DNA of 64,000 nt from Fulvia fulva (lineage: Eukaryota; Ascomycota; Dothideomycetes; Mycosphaerellales; Mycosphaerellaceae), in NCBI RefSeq assembly GCF_020509005.1, contig NC_063012.1, forward strand, positions 1,488,001 through 1,552,000, in the 5' to 3' direction. Of the stretch, positions 24,901 to 36,220 are shown piece by piece. Under the pieces are notes generated by a model. That model was not told the DNA's origin. It did not search any database and saw only the letters and a list, made by a program, of their open reading frames with translations. The position numbers were made by a program, and so were the translations under genes. Each line of letters starts with the position of its first letter. The stretch's first letter is position 1.

Positions 24901-27662
24901 AGACGCACTTCCTAAGCACCACCTATAGGACCACAAGATAAATATTTAGCTAGGGAAAGAGCCTCTATAGGGACCCCTATACTAAATGTCCGAGAAAGAG
25001 CTAGAAACCCTACGATAATAGCTAAAGGAGAAACTCGCTAAAGGATAGATACGACGATCTACCTCGAGCGCGGGAACTCTATATATGTTTGTTCTAAAAC
25101 CGAACGGGAAACTACGACTCGTCTAAGATTACCGAAAGTTAAACGAGATCACTATTAAGAACCGATACCTACTACCGAACATCGATAAAGTATAAGATAG
25201 ACTTACCGGATTAGACTAGTACACAAAGATCGACCTACGAGACGCATTCTATACCATCCGTATAGCGGAAGGAGAAGAATAGAAAACCGTATTTAGGACA
25301 AGATATAGACTCTACGAATTCTTAGTTATACCTATAGGATTGACTAACGTACTAGTATCCTACTAGGACCTCGTTAACGAGACGCTACGAGATCTTCTTA
25401 ACGTCTATATTATCGCTTATATAGATAACATCTTGGTCTATACAAAAGGATCACTTCAGAAACATATCGCCTAAGTCTAAGATGTTTTCGAACGACTTAC
25501 GAAGTTAGGGTTCAAGACGGCACTAGAGAAATACGAGTTCTATAAGAAACAAGTTAAGTTCCTCGGATTTATTATTAGTACAATAGGAATCCAGATCGAT
25601 CTAGTAAAGACATAATCTATTAGGGAATAGCCGACGCCGGCAAACGTTAAGGACGTATAATCGTTCCTAGGACTAGCGAACTACAATCGCAAGTTTATTA
25701 AGGACTACTCTAAGACCGTAGTAGCTATAACAGCCCTAATAAGGAAGGATACTAGGTAGACCTAGGGTAGCAAAGAACAATAAGCATTCGAGCTACTAAA
25801 AGAGCAATACGCCTTAGTACTAACGCTTCGACTATTCGACGGTACGAAAGAAGTCCAAATCGAGACAGACGTATCGGATATAGCTATAGGAGCATGCCTT
25901 ACACAAGAGTATAATAGGAGACGACACCTAGTGGCCTACTATTCAAGAAAAATAACACCCGCGGAACAAAACTACGACATCTATAATAAGGAACTTCTCG
26001 CTATTGTCGCTATAATATAGTACTAGAGAGTATATACGGAAGGAGCACCTAAGCTAACGATTCTTTCTGATCACAAGAATCTTACTTACTTCACTACGAC
26101 TAAGATACTAACAAGAAGACAGTCCCGCTAGTCGGAACTACTCGGTTAGTACAAGTTCGAAATCCGTTATATACCCGGAAAAGACAACGGTAGGGCCGAC
26201 GTACTGAGCCGAAGAAGCGACTATATAGAAGGAAAGGAACTAGTATAGTAGAAGGTGTTAAAGACTAACCCCGATAGAAGTCTTAGCGCTAATATACTAG
26301 AGTTTAACAATATAGTACAAGTCCTTTAGGACACGGAAGAACAATTCCTAATAGTATACGGCAAATATTAGGTACTACCTGATCGCGAGTAAGAATGTAT
26401 ACGACAACATCACGACAATCCTATATACGGACACCCTAGAGCAAATAAGACAATCGACCTTATATAACGAAGCTTCGCATTCCTATAGATACGACAGAAG
26501 GTACTATAATACATTAAGAGATGTATAGGCTGCTAGACTAATAAGGCTTCTCGACACGCTAAGTATAGAGAGATATAGTTTAGGGAGCTACTAATATAGC
26601 CTTAGGAGGAAGTCACGATAGACTTTATTACTAAGCTACTAACGTTATAGGACAAGGTCACGTCATAACGATACGACATGATACTAGTGATAGTCGACCG
26701 GCTTACTAAATATGTACACTTCATCCCTACCTCCGAGGTATATAGAGTAGAACAGCTCGGATACCTCGTACTAGACCGACTAGTACGATACTACGGCTTT
26801 CTAAAGGTCTTTATTATAGACAGAGACAAGCTATTCACATCAAACTACTAGAAGACACTAGTTGCTACAATCGGAATTAAGTATAAGTTGTCGACCGTAT
26901 ACTACCTATAGACGGATAGGCAGACGGAGAGAGCGAACTAAACGCTAGAACAATACCTCCGACACTATATTAACTATATATAGGACAATTAGGTATCACT
27001 CCTACCTATAGCGCAGATTATACTTAACAATCACTAATCCGAGACTATAAGGGAGTTACTATTCTACGTAAACTACGGGAGGTACCCTACCCTATTTAGC
27101 GAAGAAGGGACGCACCTATAGGCCGACAAAGCTATTGCTACTATAAAGAGCCTAAAGAAGATACATAAAAACATTATAAGAACAATCGGGAGCAATTAAA
27201 ACAAGCTCTCGGTGTCCCGTAAGAAACGACAAATAGCACCTTAGCTATAGAGGGGGGATAAGGTCTACCTTCTTATAAAAAACCTTAGGACGCGAAGGAA
27301 GACCAAAAAGCTAGACTATATAAAAGTCGGACTATTTCTCGTTAAAGAACCTCGAGGACTAGTTAACTACCGACTACGACTACTAAAGGACGCTAAGATC
27401 TACCTAGTATTCTATATATCTATACTAGAACTAGCGGACCCCTAAACACCGTGCTAAGAAACATTTTACTACTAGGCCGAAGAAGAAAACGAGTTCGAAG
27501 TCGAAAGAATACTAGATAGACAAGGTTAGCGATACCTCGTTAGGTAGAAAGGATACGACGATTCGGAGAATACCTAGGAATATAAGAAGAACCTACGTAA
27601 CTGTTAGTAGAAGCTACAAGAATACTACGAGAACGAAGGGGACGCACCGTTACGAGCTAGAT
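21990..27662 (+). pseudogene. Gypsy1 copy 2 gag-pol remnant (gag, PR, RT, RH, IN, chromodomain)
   Basis: Gag lies at about 22,070-24,000 and ends with a zinc-knuckle block at 22,857-22,908 in which all four ligands read as Tyr. A protease area is near 24,330-24,560. RT is at about 25,000-25,600, with MFVLKPNGKLRLV at 25,087 and the catalytic box reading YIDN instead of YIDD at about 25,418. RNase H lies about 25,790-26,240. Integrase lies about 26,430-27,300, with an HPRAN and a later CIGC zinc motif, then TIDFITK and IIDRDKLF catalytic blocks. A chromodomain follows at about 27,490-27,630 (FEVERILDRQG and KGYDDSENT). Frequent RIP stops make it non-coding. Confidence 0.88.
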
Positions 27663-28198
27663 AAGACCTCTATATCTAAGAAGCCCTCCTAGGGAGTAAC
27701 GTCCGAGATAGCCGCCTAGTTATTTACCGGTATCTCTAGGACGTCGAGAAACGGAACTAACGAGGAAGAAGCCTCTACGCCGGACGACTATTCTAGGCGC
27801 GATATCTCTTCCCGTACCTCCTTGACCTCTAGGTCGTCTAGTTCTTTAGCTATAGCGTCGTCGGTACGACGCTCGGCTAGCCGTAGTTGTTTTCGGAGAC
27901 GGATTTTACGTATCTTTAGCCGTACTTCCTCCTCCTTAATTTGTTTAAGCTTAAGACGAAGCTTGTCGCGAGAATCACGTAGACGCTCCTACTCCGGACT
28001 AGATAACCGTACGTCGTAGTCTTTATAACCTTTACGGATATACGCCGAACACTTTCCCGACCGCGATCCTACGATACATTTTACTACGGCCCCTAAGGAC
28101 CTAGCCTTCTAATAGTTCGAACACGGCGCTATCGTAATCCTAGAAGTTTTAGTGTCTAAGGCGAGGCGTTAACGACGTTTATAGGAAGAAGAAGTCAT
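27650..28198 (-). pseudogene. Gypsy1 antisense ORF, copy 2: Cys-rich, coiled-coil protein (RIP-broken)
   Basis: Same 549 bp frame as at 695-1243, read on minus from the ATG at 28,198 to the stop at 27,650. It overlaps the last bases of the pol frame tail to tail. Conservation of frame and length between the two copies, with damage limited to CA/TG sites, suggests it was coding before RIP. The Cys-rich part comes first, then the charged coiled-coil helix. Role unknown. Confidence 0.65.
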
Positions 28199-28274
28199 CG
28201 TTACCTAACGGGCACGAAAGAGAAGGCTCCTACTTATATAGCTTCGGGACGAAGCTAGACTAGGAGGGGAATAT

Positions 28275-28641
28275 TATTACGGAATGATCCCGGGCCCGCC
28301 GTTTATTAGCCCTACGCTCCCGTAACCTAGTTACGTAGAATCCTGCCTAAGCGCTTAGATAACGAGTGCTCAGACTGCTTATACTTAGACTAATCAGACT
28401 GCTTATACTTAGACTAATTAGACTACTTAGAGGAGTCCGCGAATCTCCTTTATATTTAGGAACGACGAGATACCCTTATAGCTTCGAGGCGTTCAACTTA
28501 TATTACTATCTTACTGATTGGAATACGACCTTTGTCTCAATTATCTATCTTCGCTTAGCTTGCTTCAGCCTCTCTAAAGAATACCGCTACGTGACTTGAC
28601 TAATCTCCCCTTTAAGACTACCCCTAGAACGAGACATAACA
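28275..28641 (+). repeat. 3' LTR of Gypsy1 copy 2
   Basis: 367 bp, starting TATTACGG and ending ATAACA. It is nearly identical to the pol-3' LTR of copy 1 (252-618), including the internal tandem repeat, but clearly different from the 5' LTR of its own element. Confidence 0.92.
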
Positions 28642-28646
28642 ATAGG
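28642..28646. repeat. Target-site duplication of Gypsy1 copy 2, right
   Basis: ATAGG is identical to 21592-21596. Confidence 0.88.
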
Positions 28647-29097
28647 CTTTGTCGCGTATCTACCTACCTACCGTATTACCCGCTAGTAAACACTAGATTG
28701 TTTCGTAGTCCGCTCGACGCCGTCGTATAGTCCGCTTAGTTATTATTCTATAGTCCGCTCGTCTAATATTCGTCGCTTAGCCCGCTCGGTTTACGGTCTC
28801 CGGAGGTAAAAATTCTATACTTATACTAGAGGTGTCCTATCGAGCGTATAGGCCACGGTTCCGCGCCCTTCTTATACGTAGAAAGAAGAGGGACTCGCTC
28901 CCGATACGAGTACACGCCCGTCGGATAGTTTTTATACCCGTTTTACTAGTAGTCCTCTATTCGCCGCGGCTTTGCCTACGTTACGCGCCCGTCGCGCCTA
29001 CGACGCTCTAGCGTAAGAATACTTAGCTCTCTCGTAGCAAGACGAGAGGTTCGTAGCCGACACTACGTATAGGTAATTCTTGTCGTCGACCCGTATT
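28647..29097. other. Unclassified RIP-mutated sequence, right part
   Basis: This is the continuation of 20,959-21,591 beyond Gypsy1 copy 2. It contains a loose repeat of the octamer CCGCTCG(A/T/G) preceded by AGT or AGC at about 28,710-28,800. No coding similarity is recognised. It ends where the RNase H of Gypsy3 begins. Confidence 0.35.
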
Positions 29098-31310
29098 CGT
29101 TAATACTTAGCTCCGGTCGCTATTCCTCGAAAGCTTATATAATAGCTAGGAGCTCCTTATCGTAGATATCGTAGTTATATTACTAGGGATCTATCTTCTT
29201 AGATATATAAGCGATAGGATGTAACGCTCCTCGCTCGTTACGTTATAAGAGTACTACTACTATTACGTAATCTAAGGCATCTATTTCTAGAATAGTCTCT
29301 CGCCCTAGGTAGAAGTGTTTTAAGGTAGGCGTATCGATAAATACTTACTTTAATGCCTCGAACGCCTATTAATATACTAGAGACTAGTCCTATAGGACAT
29401 TCTTCCTCGTAAGCTTCGTTATAGGTAAGTAGATCTTACTAAAATCCTTAATAAACCTACGGTAGAAGTTAGTAAACTCTATAAACGACAAGATATTAGT
29501 AACATTCGCGAATATAGGCCAATTCTTAACGCATTTAATCTTAGCTAGGTCTATCTTAATGCCCTTATTTATAATAATAACACCTAGATAAGTAGTCTCG
29601 TGTCTAAAGAACTCGTATTTATTAATATCTAACTAGAGCCCGGCGGTATCTAGCTTTCGTAGGACCTTTAGGATATATTAGACATACTCTTATCTTGTCT
29701 TACTAAAGACAAGTACGTTATTAAGGTAATATAACACGAAGTCATCTAGAAACTCCCTTAGTATGTCGGTTATAAATAACTAAAACGTTCCTAGTGTATT
29801 ATATAGTCTAAAAGGTATAACTACGTACTTAAACTACCTATATCTAGTAGTAGAGGCCGTTTTCTACTCGTCTCCTACTATAATACGGATACGATTAAAC
29901 GTAGCGATAATATATAGTTTCGTGAACTATTACGCGCTAGTAATACGATCTAAGGTCTCTTAAAATAGTAGAATCGGGTAGCGACTCTTCGTCGTAAGCG
30001 CGTTTAGAGCTCTATAGTCTACGTATAGTCGTAGCCCTCTACCCGGCTTTTTAACTATTAGAATAGGTGCTACTACTAGTAACACGCTTCTCTAAATAAA
30101 ACCTTTCTCAAGTTGGTCGTCGATCCACTTCTTAATTACCTCGTTTTCTCGTATAGAGAAGGAGTATAGTCTTCGAAATAGCGGTATCTAACTATTCTAT
30201 AGCTTAATCTTATAGTCTACGCTAGGCCGTTACGGTAGGACCTTGTCTACTTCCTTACGGCTAAACAGCCTAGCTATTTCCCTAAACTCTACTAGTAACA
30301 AAGGAATAGGAGCCTAGTCTTTGTCCTTACCGTTTATAAAACGTTAATAGTCGTTAGCTAATATAGTAGAGGCGTTAAGTTACCGCTAGGTATAGTTACC
30401 CCGGGGCTCCTCCTATCTATCTATGTTTTCTTAAGTATTAGTATCTACTAATATCGCCGCGCTGCCTCCTAGTACTAGCTTCGCTCTTATACCAAAAGCC
30501 TTTAGTATATACGCGGATAGCGGGTCTCGCGCGCCTTACTTATTAGGATTTTCTTTCGGGTTAAACATCTATATTATATATACTTTATAGCCCTTCCTCC
30601 GGCTTATACGCCGAAGTGCTTCTACATTAATAGGCTTGATATCGATCTCCGGCTCAGTCTCGACCGTTAGTTCTTTCTTCGTTCGACGCGCTAGGCGCTT
30701 AAGTATTTTAACCCTATTAGCGGGTAGTAGCTAGCGGACGTAGTAAGACGGTTCCGGTTTATCCTAGGTGTCGACGGTATGTCGCATTACTACCTTTATT
30801 GTGTACGTCTCCTATACTACTATAGGTTCGTCTTTATCCTCTACGTAGAGTTTAGCGTAATTAGATAGAGCTAAAGGTCGCGAACTCTCTAGTACTAGTA
30901 TCTCGGTCTAGAGAACGTCTCTTAGTATAATACCCTTATCGTTAATAGACTATACGTATACTAGTTTAGTTCCGAGTATATAGTTCTATCGATAATATAG
31001 TAAGAATAGGGTTATAGTTCCTAATGTATAGTAGAACGTAGGTTAATACTCGTCGTACTAGGGACGGCCGAGGACTATATCGTATTCTAGTAATACGTAG
31101 TAGCTAGACCTAGTCTCTACGTAGTTACCGATCTGAATCTATACCGTTGTTCGATAAGTAATAAGGTTGCTAGTAGGTCGGCTATCTACTAATATTAGGC
31201 TTAACGGATTAGGTAGCTATATTATATTAAGGTTACTCTTATACGTAAAGTCGATATTAAAGTACGTAGAGTTAGTACTATTATTATAAAGGGTTTAAGT
31301 AGGGATCTTT
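29098..31310 (-). mobile_element. Gypsy3 element, protease-RT-RNase H part
   Basis: A third Ty3/Gypsy family, read on minus. From right to left it shows a retropepsin-like area (LILVDSRPTS then YDIVLGRPWYDEY, about 31,050-31,240), an RT ending in a DINKYEFF and TTYLGVIII block at about 29,560-29,640, and RNase H to NYDIYDKELLAII near 29,130. It breaks at about 29,098, so integrase is missing. RIP stops are common. LINE D interrupts it at 31,327; gag lies beyond that insertion. Confidence 0.82.
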
Positions 31311-31327
31311 CTATTTACTTTATATAG
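31311..31327. repeat. Target-site duplication of LINE D, left
   Basis: The 17 bp CTATTTACTTTATATAG is present here and again at 36474-36490. The last bases overlap the GATA tail of the element, so the exact junction can slide by about 4 bp. Confidence 0.88.
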
Positions 31328-31520
31328 ATAGATAGATATTTCATTAAGCTGTTGTAGTGCCCTTTGGCCTATGCAGCTATGCTATCTTGTTTTTGTATAT
31401 ATAGAGGGGAAACCGTGTTGGTGAAAACCCCTCCTCCTTCCCGCCTGTCTTTTCCTCCTCGTTGTCGTCTTAAATTTCCCTTGTTAGGGGTACGCTAGTG
31501 TCATGGGCCTGCCCTGATGA

Positions 31521-34500
31521 CTACCCTATCTGCAACCCCCCTCGCTTCCGCCTCTTGTCTATCCACTCCTCCGTCTCGCTCGCGAGGCTAAACTGCTGGA
31601 GGTATCCCTGCTGTAGTATCCACCGAGAGATTCGGCGAATGTTGCCTTTGTCCCTAATAATTGACTTGTAGTCTCTCCTTCCCGCTTGGTGCCTCCAATT
31701 TCCCCTGCCTCTCGCCCACTGCGGGCATCGTAGTAGCATATGTTCTGGGTTTTGCGATAGGTAGCCACACTAGCAGGCTGGGCTATAGATGTCTAGTGCG
31801 CGTCTTCTGAACAGGTAGGCCCTTAATCCAATGTGTTCGGACCTGATTTGGATCGCTATGCTTGCTTCGGCCCTTGTCAGGTCCCTATATAGCTGGTAAT
31901 TGTGTCTCTAGAAGGCTCGGAGCGCTATCGGGCCTGTTGTCTTAGGGGGCTTCCTTTTCCAGTCCTGCTCCTATAGGCAGCTCGCTATCTGTTCCGCTAG
32001 GTTTTGGGTCTTAGCCTTGCTCCCGCCGGCCTGGCGAGTCCTACGCTCCTCCTCCTTTCGTGCTAGCCATTCGGTGCTTGTCTGTACGGCCGTAAAGGTC
32101 GTAAGGTCATCCTCTTTTTGGCTTGTCCTATATCCTGCCCCTCTCCGGTAGCGGCTTTCTATCTTATTCTTTGCCTCCTGGATCGTGGTTTGTGCTAGGT
32201 AACCTGTCGTCTTTGCCGCGTATTAAATTCTCATTCCCCGGATGTACTGGCCGATTGGTGGTATTCCTGTCTCCATTTCTACCGTGCTTGTTGACGTTGT
32301 CTTGTATGCGCCTAGTACCCTACGTAGGTTGCCTGCCTGTGTCCTGTTTAGGGGTTGCTCTATCCGTTTCGGGATCGGCTTGCCTACGCCTCCTGTTCCC
32401 CAAATCTGTGCCCCGTACAACATAGCTGGTCTGACGATCGCCTTATACATTACTCTTGCCTTGTCGAATGTTGCTCCCTATGTAGATGCCGTAAGCCTCT
32501 TTATCGAGGCTTCATTGACTTGCGCTCGACTCTGGGCTTTCTTAATCTGTACATTCCAGCTTAGCTTCGGGTCGAGCCAGATCCCTAGTACTCGTAGCTC
32601 CGCTGATGGCTTGGTCTCGTAGCCTTGGATTCTTACCGCCGCCTTCATATTATGGTGTGTTCTCGCTTTACTGAAGTGTATAAGTTGGTACTTTTCAGGG
32701 GCGAACCGGGCACCATGCTTCTTTGCCCACTCCTCGCATTTCTTGTGCCTATCTTCAAGGAGGCGACAGTTCTCTTCTGTCGAGTCTGACCAGGCTAGGA
32801 TGTTTGTATCGTCTACGAACCCCGATGCTGAGGTTTGCGGAGAGGTGAGTAGGGGGATTAGATCCGACATAAATATTAGAAACAGGATAGGGGAGAGAGT
32901 AGATCCCTGAGGTATTCCAGTCTCTGCCTTCACCGGGTCGGACGTGTACCTTCCTAGGACTAGGTATGTCGTCCGTTCCTGGAGAAAGGAGAAGACGAAC
33001 GACGTTGCCTACTAGGGGATGCCTTTCTGCTGTAGGATATGTATTAGCCTTTGGTGTGAGACGTTGTCGAAGGCCCCTGCGATGTCGAGGGATAGTAAGG
33101 ACGCCGCTCGGTTCCTGCCGTAGTGCCAGAGGGTCTGGATTTGCTCCGTAATTAGCTCCATTGCTGTTAGTGTCGATCGCTAGCTTCTTCCCCCCATCTG
33201 TGTTGCTAGGAGTACGTGGTTGTCCTCGGCAAGCTGCGTAAGTCTCTAGGCTACTATCTTTTCTAGGACCTTCCCTATCGTATTTAGAAGTGCTATTGGT
33301 CTGTACGACTTGGGCTGAGTATAGTCTTCCTTCTGTGGCTTGCGTAGCACTACTGTCATAGACTCTCTGTACGGCTTCGGGTGATACCCTAGCCGTAGGC
33401 ACGCGGTAAATAGGTTTGCAAGGCTCGGCGCGATCTCTTCTCTACACTCTTTTAGCAGTACGTTTGGTATCCTGTCTGGGCCTGGGGCTTTTCGTCCCTT
33501 TAGCTTACTTATGACTCCTGTTACTGTGTTAGGGCTAACCGCCCAATCCATGTCTAGGGGTTCCGGGTATGTGCTCGGGTCGATGTCCGTAAGGTCTGCC
33601 TCTACTTACGTCGAAAAGAAATGGTCGGCTAACGCTTTTGCCTTGCCCCGGGGCGTAGCCTGGGCAATCCCTTCGCGGTCTACGATTGGGGGGAAGTGAG
33701 GGGCTTGTTGCTCTTCAGGTAGTCGTGCCCATTTAGCAAGTCTCCACATCTGTTCCGGGTTTTCTGTAACGAGCCCGATCGTCGCTCTCCAGTCCTGCAG
33801 CTTATCGCGTCTTATCTGTGCCTTCTTCTCTTGTGTCGCGTGGCAGTATTGCTCCCACGTCTCTTAGGTGTGCTCCTTCGTCCACTGTCGCCTTGCCCTT
33901 CTAGCCTCCCTTACCTTCGTAGAGCATTCAGGGGTCCAGAAGGCCTTCTGCTGCGTTGAGGGCCGGAGTAACGGCGTGTATTGTTCCGCTGCTTGCTATA
34001 TGACCGAGGTAATCTGTTCCGCTGCTTGATCTAGCTGAGCTGTCGTCTCGAGTTCTCTATGCTATGGTAGGTTCGCTATTAGGAAGCCTCTTATGTCGTC
34101 CCAGCGTGCCTTCTTCTAGTTACGGCGTGGTTCGTTTGCTGGCTCCTCTATCGCCTTCACCCCTAGCGTCGTTTGGATAGGGATATGGTCTGAGGAGGCT
34201 TCTAGCGCGTAGTTCGGTCGGCATTGGACTAGTCTCTCTTCAAGTTCTCGTGATAGAAAGCATAGGTCGATCGTGCTTGCACTAGTACGGGCCTTCCACG
34301 TCTCTGTTCCCTTTGGTGTTACTAAGGCCATTCCGTAGCGTGCGGTTATGTCCAGTAGCTTCCCCCCTAGAAATGCGTGCGGGGGAGTGAATTCGAGTCC
34401 CCACTGTGGGTGGTGGAGGTTGAAGTCGCCGAGGAGTACTTGCTTCGTGTCTTGGCTTAGGGTCCGCTCTAGGTGGGCGAGGGTTCCTAGTTCCCTACTC

Positions 34501-34874
34501 GTCCGACCCCGCGGTAGCGGGTTGTAAACGTTATGGATCTGGATAGGGCCTTGTGTCGTGTCGATCTGGATTGATGTTATGTCTCCTAGGTTGCCCTGCT
34601 GCGGTAGTATAACCTTCCACGACTCAAGGTCTATAGTCTTGCTTACGTATATACATGTCCTCGGGATGACGCCTCGTTGGCCCGCGATTACGGTGTGGTA
34701 TCTCCGGTCATTACAAGTGGCTGGGAGTCCTACGTAGGGGTTGATCCATGGTTCCTGTACCGCAATAACGTGGTGCCGTAGCGGGTCTAGCTCTTGTAGA
34801 AAGTGGCGCTGGACCTTGTCCCTACTTTTGTTTACGTTGTACTGTACGATAGTGATGTCGTCGTATAGTATCAT
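31521..34874 (-). pseudogene. LINE D ORF2: endonuclease-reverse transcriptase, broken by stops
   Basis: One frame of 1,118 codons runs from the ATG at 34,874 to the TAG at 31,521. The first 252 residues are an intact APE-type endonuclease (QYNVNKS start, QEPWINP, LLGDFNLHHPQW, final SSDHIPI). The first stop, at 34,116, replaces a likely Trp (RRN-stop-KKARWDD). The reverse transcriptase follows, with KAPGPDRIP at about 33,490, LRKPQKEDYTQ, SLDIAGAFDNV at about 33,080 and the catalytic FVDDTN at about 32,810. A Cys/His C-terminal zinc motif (CGY then EHMLLRCPQW) lies at about 31,730-31,780. The stops sit at Trp or Gln positions, as RIP would give. No RNase H domain is evident. Confidence 0.9.
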
Positions 34875-34957
34875 TCGTTATCCGTGAGGTCCATTTCCGT
34901 GCTGACCTGCTGTGTCTCCTGAGCCTGTATCTCGCTGTCCGGCTGGCCCTAGGGCCG

Positions 34958-36220
34958 CTAGGGCGCCCCAAAGATTCGCATTTGGCCTAGTTCGTTGGCT
35001 GCCCGGTTAAGGTGTCGAGGCCGACCGGGAGGTGGATGCGTTTGCGGTTGGGTTCCCTTGTTCGTCTCTTCTGCCCTCTTCCTTTTGCTCGGCTCGAAGC
35101 CCTTGTACACGGTAGGTCCCTCCTGTTGTCGTTGGGGGTACCTAGCTGGTGTAGAGATCCTTGCTTGTCTCGCTCGTTCTTGTGCTGCTATTCTAGCCGG
35201 GCATTGGCTTGAATACGCTGGGTGCCTTCTGCCGCAGCATGCGCACCTGCTCTCCTTTTTTGGGCATTCCCTTCCCTGGTGTGGGCCTGCGCAGTGAGGA
35301 CACCTTGGGGTCTTCTCCCCGCATTTTGAGGCTATGTGACCGTACTGTTGGCATTGGAAGCATTGTAGTACCCTGTGGCTGCTCTGATGGATCTCCGTGT
35401 CCATTCTCTCGCAGTTCCAGAATAGCCCATTGTCTAATATCTGGTTAGCTTGTTCCGCTGTCTCTACCCAAATAATAAGCGATGAATGCGTCTTTTCTCG
35501 GTCTACTGTCTTGTGCAGCCATGCCGCCTTCGTTAGTCGTACTCCTAGGGAGGTGTTCTGGTTCTGTACTTGGAGGTGGGGAAGGTCTTCGACCTTGAAT
35601 GTCCTAGGGACCCCGTGGGCGATGACGGTATACTGTTGGTGGGAGACTCGTGCCGACTTCGCGACTTTAGTAGTCCACTCCTTATAGGTCTCTAGCTTTC
35701 GTCTATCAGACTCTTGTGCGGTAAAGAGTCTTACTACGCCTGTTGCTTCTACCCTCGCCCCAACTACCTCCTTTTGGCCGATTCTGTCGACAATCTCCTT
35801 GCTTGTTAGGGCTGCGATTTCTTGTTTCTCCGCCGGATCAGTAATGTATAGGCGTACCGCCTTACTTTCCTTCGGAGGGGGTTGATTCTTGCCTGCTGCT
35901 ACTGTTGCCCATGTAGTTGGTTTCTGGGCTGCCTTCTGTGTTACTTGTTGGATTGTCTTCGGGATTTGGTATGATAGCGCTTTTAGCGCTCCTAGTAGCT
36001 GTGCTATGGTGTTCTTATATGCCCGGGCTGGGTGTTCGTCATCCCCTAGTAAGTTCTCCGCCTCCGTATATAGGGTCGTCCACGCTGTGTTGTTTGTCGT
36101 TGGCCTCTGCTTTCTGTATAGTGGGCCTTGGCTTGTGTCCTGGGTTTTTTCTTGGTTTGTTCCCCGGTTTGACTCTTGGTGCAGAATCTTCGCAAGGCTA
36201 TGGCTCTCGTTGGTTGCCAT
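34958..36220 (-). CDS. LINE D ORF1: nucleic-acid-binding gag-like protein
   Basis: An intact 420-residue frame. The N-terminal half is polar and Gln/Thr/Lys-rich. The middle has a region like the RNA-binding part of LINE ORF1 proteins (VEDLPHLQVQN and LTKAAWLHK). Residues about 287-354 hold three zinc knuckles: CFQCQQYGHIASKC, then CPHC-x3-H-x4-C, then CACC-x3-H-x6-C. The C-terminus is basic and Pro-rich. Such proteins bind the element RNA and accompany ORF2 product during target-primed reverse transcription. Its open state contrasts with the ruined ORF1 regions of LINE A, B and C. Whether it is expressed is unknown. Confidence 0.85.
   Translation of the reverse strand: MATNESHSLAKILHQESNRGTNQEKTQDTSQGPLYRKQRPTTNNTAWTTLYTEAENLLGDDEHPARAYKNTIAQLLGALKALSYQIPKTIQQVTQKAAQKPTTWATVAAGKNQPPPKESKAVRLYITDPAEKQEIAALTSKEIVDRIGQKEVVGARVEATGVVRLFTAQESDRRKLETYKEWTTKVAKSARVSHQQYTVIAHGVPRTFKVEDLPHLQVQNQNTSLGVRLTKAAWLHKTVDREKTHSSLIIWVETAEQANQILDNGLFWNCERMDTEIHQSSHRVLQCFQCQQYGHIASKCGEKTPRCPHCAGPHQGRECPKKESRCACCGRRHPAYSSQCPARIAAQERARQARISTPARYPQRQQEGPTVYKGFEPSKRKRAEETNKGTQPQTHPPPGRPRHLNRAANELGQMRIFGAP

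Larger units (their letters stand above)
21597..28641 (+). mobile_element. Ty3/Gypsy chromovirus Gypsy1, copy 2, full length, RIP-inactivated
   Basis: This 7,045 bp element has 367 bp LTRs and a 5 bp target duplication (ATAGG). It is inverted relative to copy 1 and co-linear with it base for base. Gag-pol reads on plus from about 21,990 to 27,662; an antisense ORF fills 27,650-28,198. RIP changed most CA and TG to TA. The two copies share residual unmutated sites and LTR end-specific variants, which suggests sequence exchange between them after RIP. Confidence 0.94.

Noticed and set aside
32123..33151. Plus-strand open frames over LINE D (several between 32,123 and 36,385)
   Set aside because: They are antisense to the convincing LINE ORF1 and ORF2 and have low-complexity, domain-free translations.
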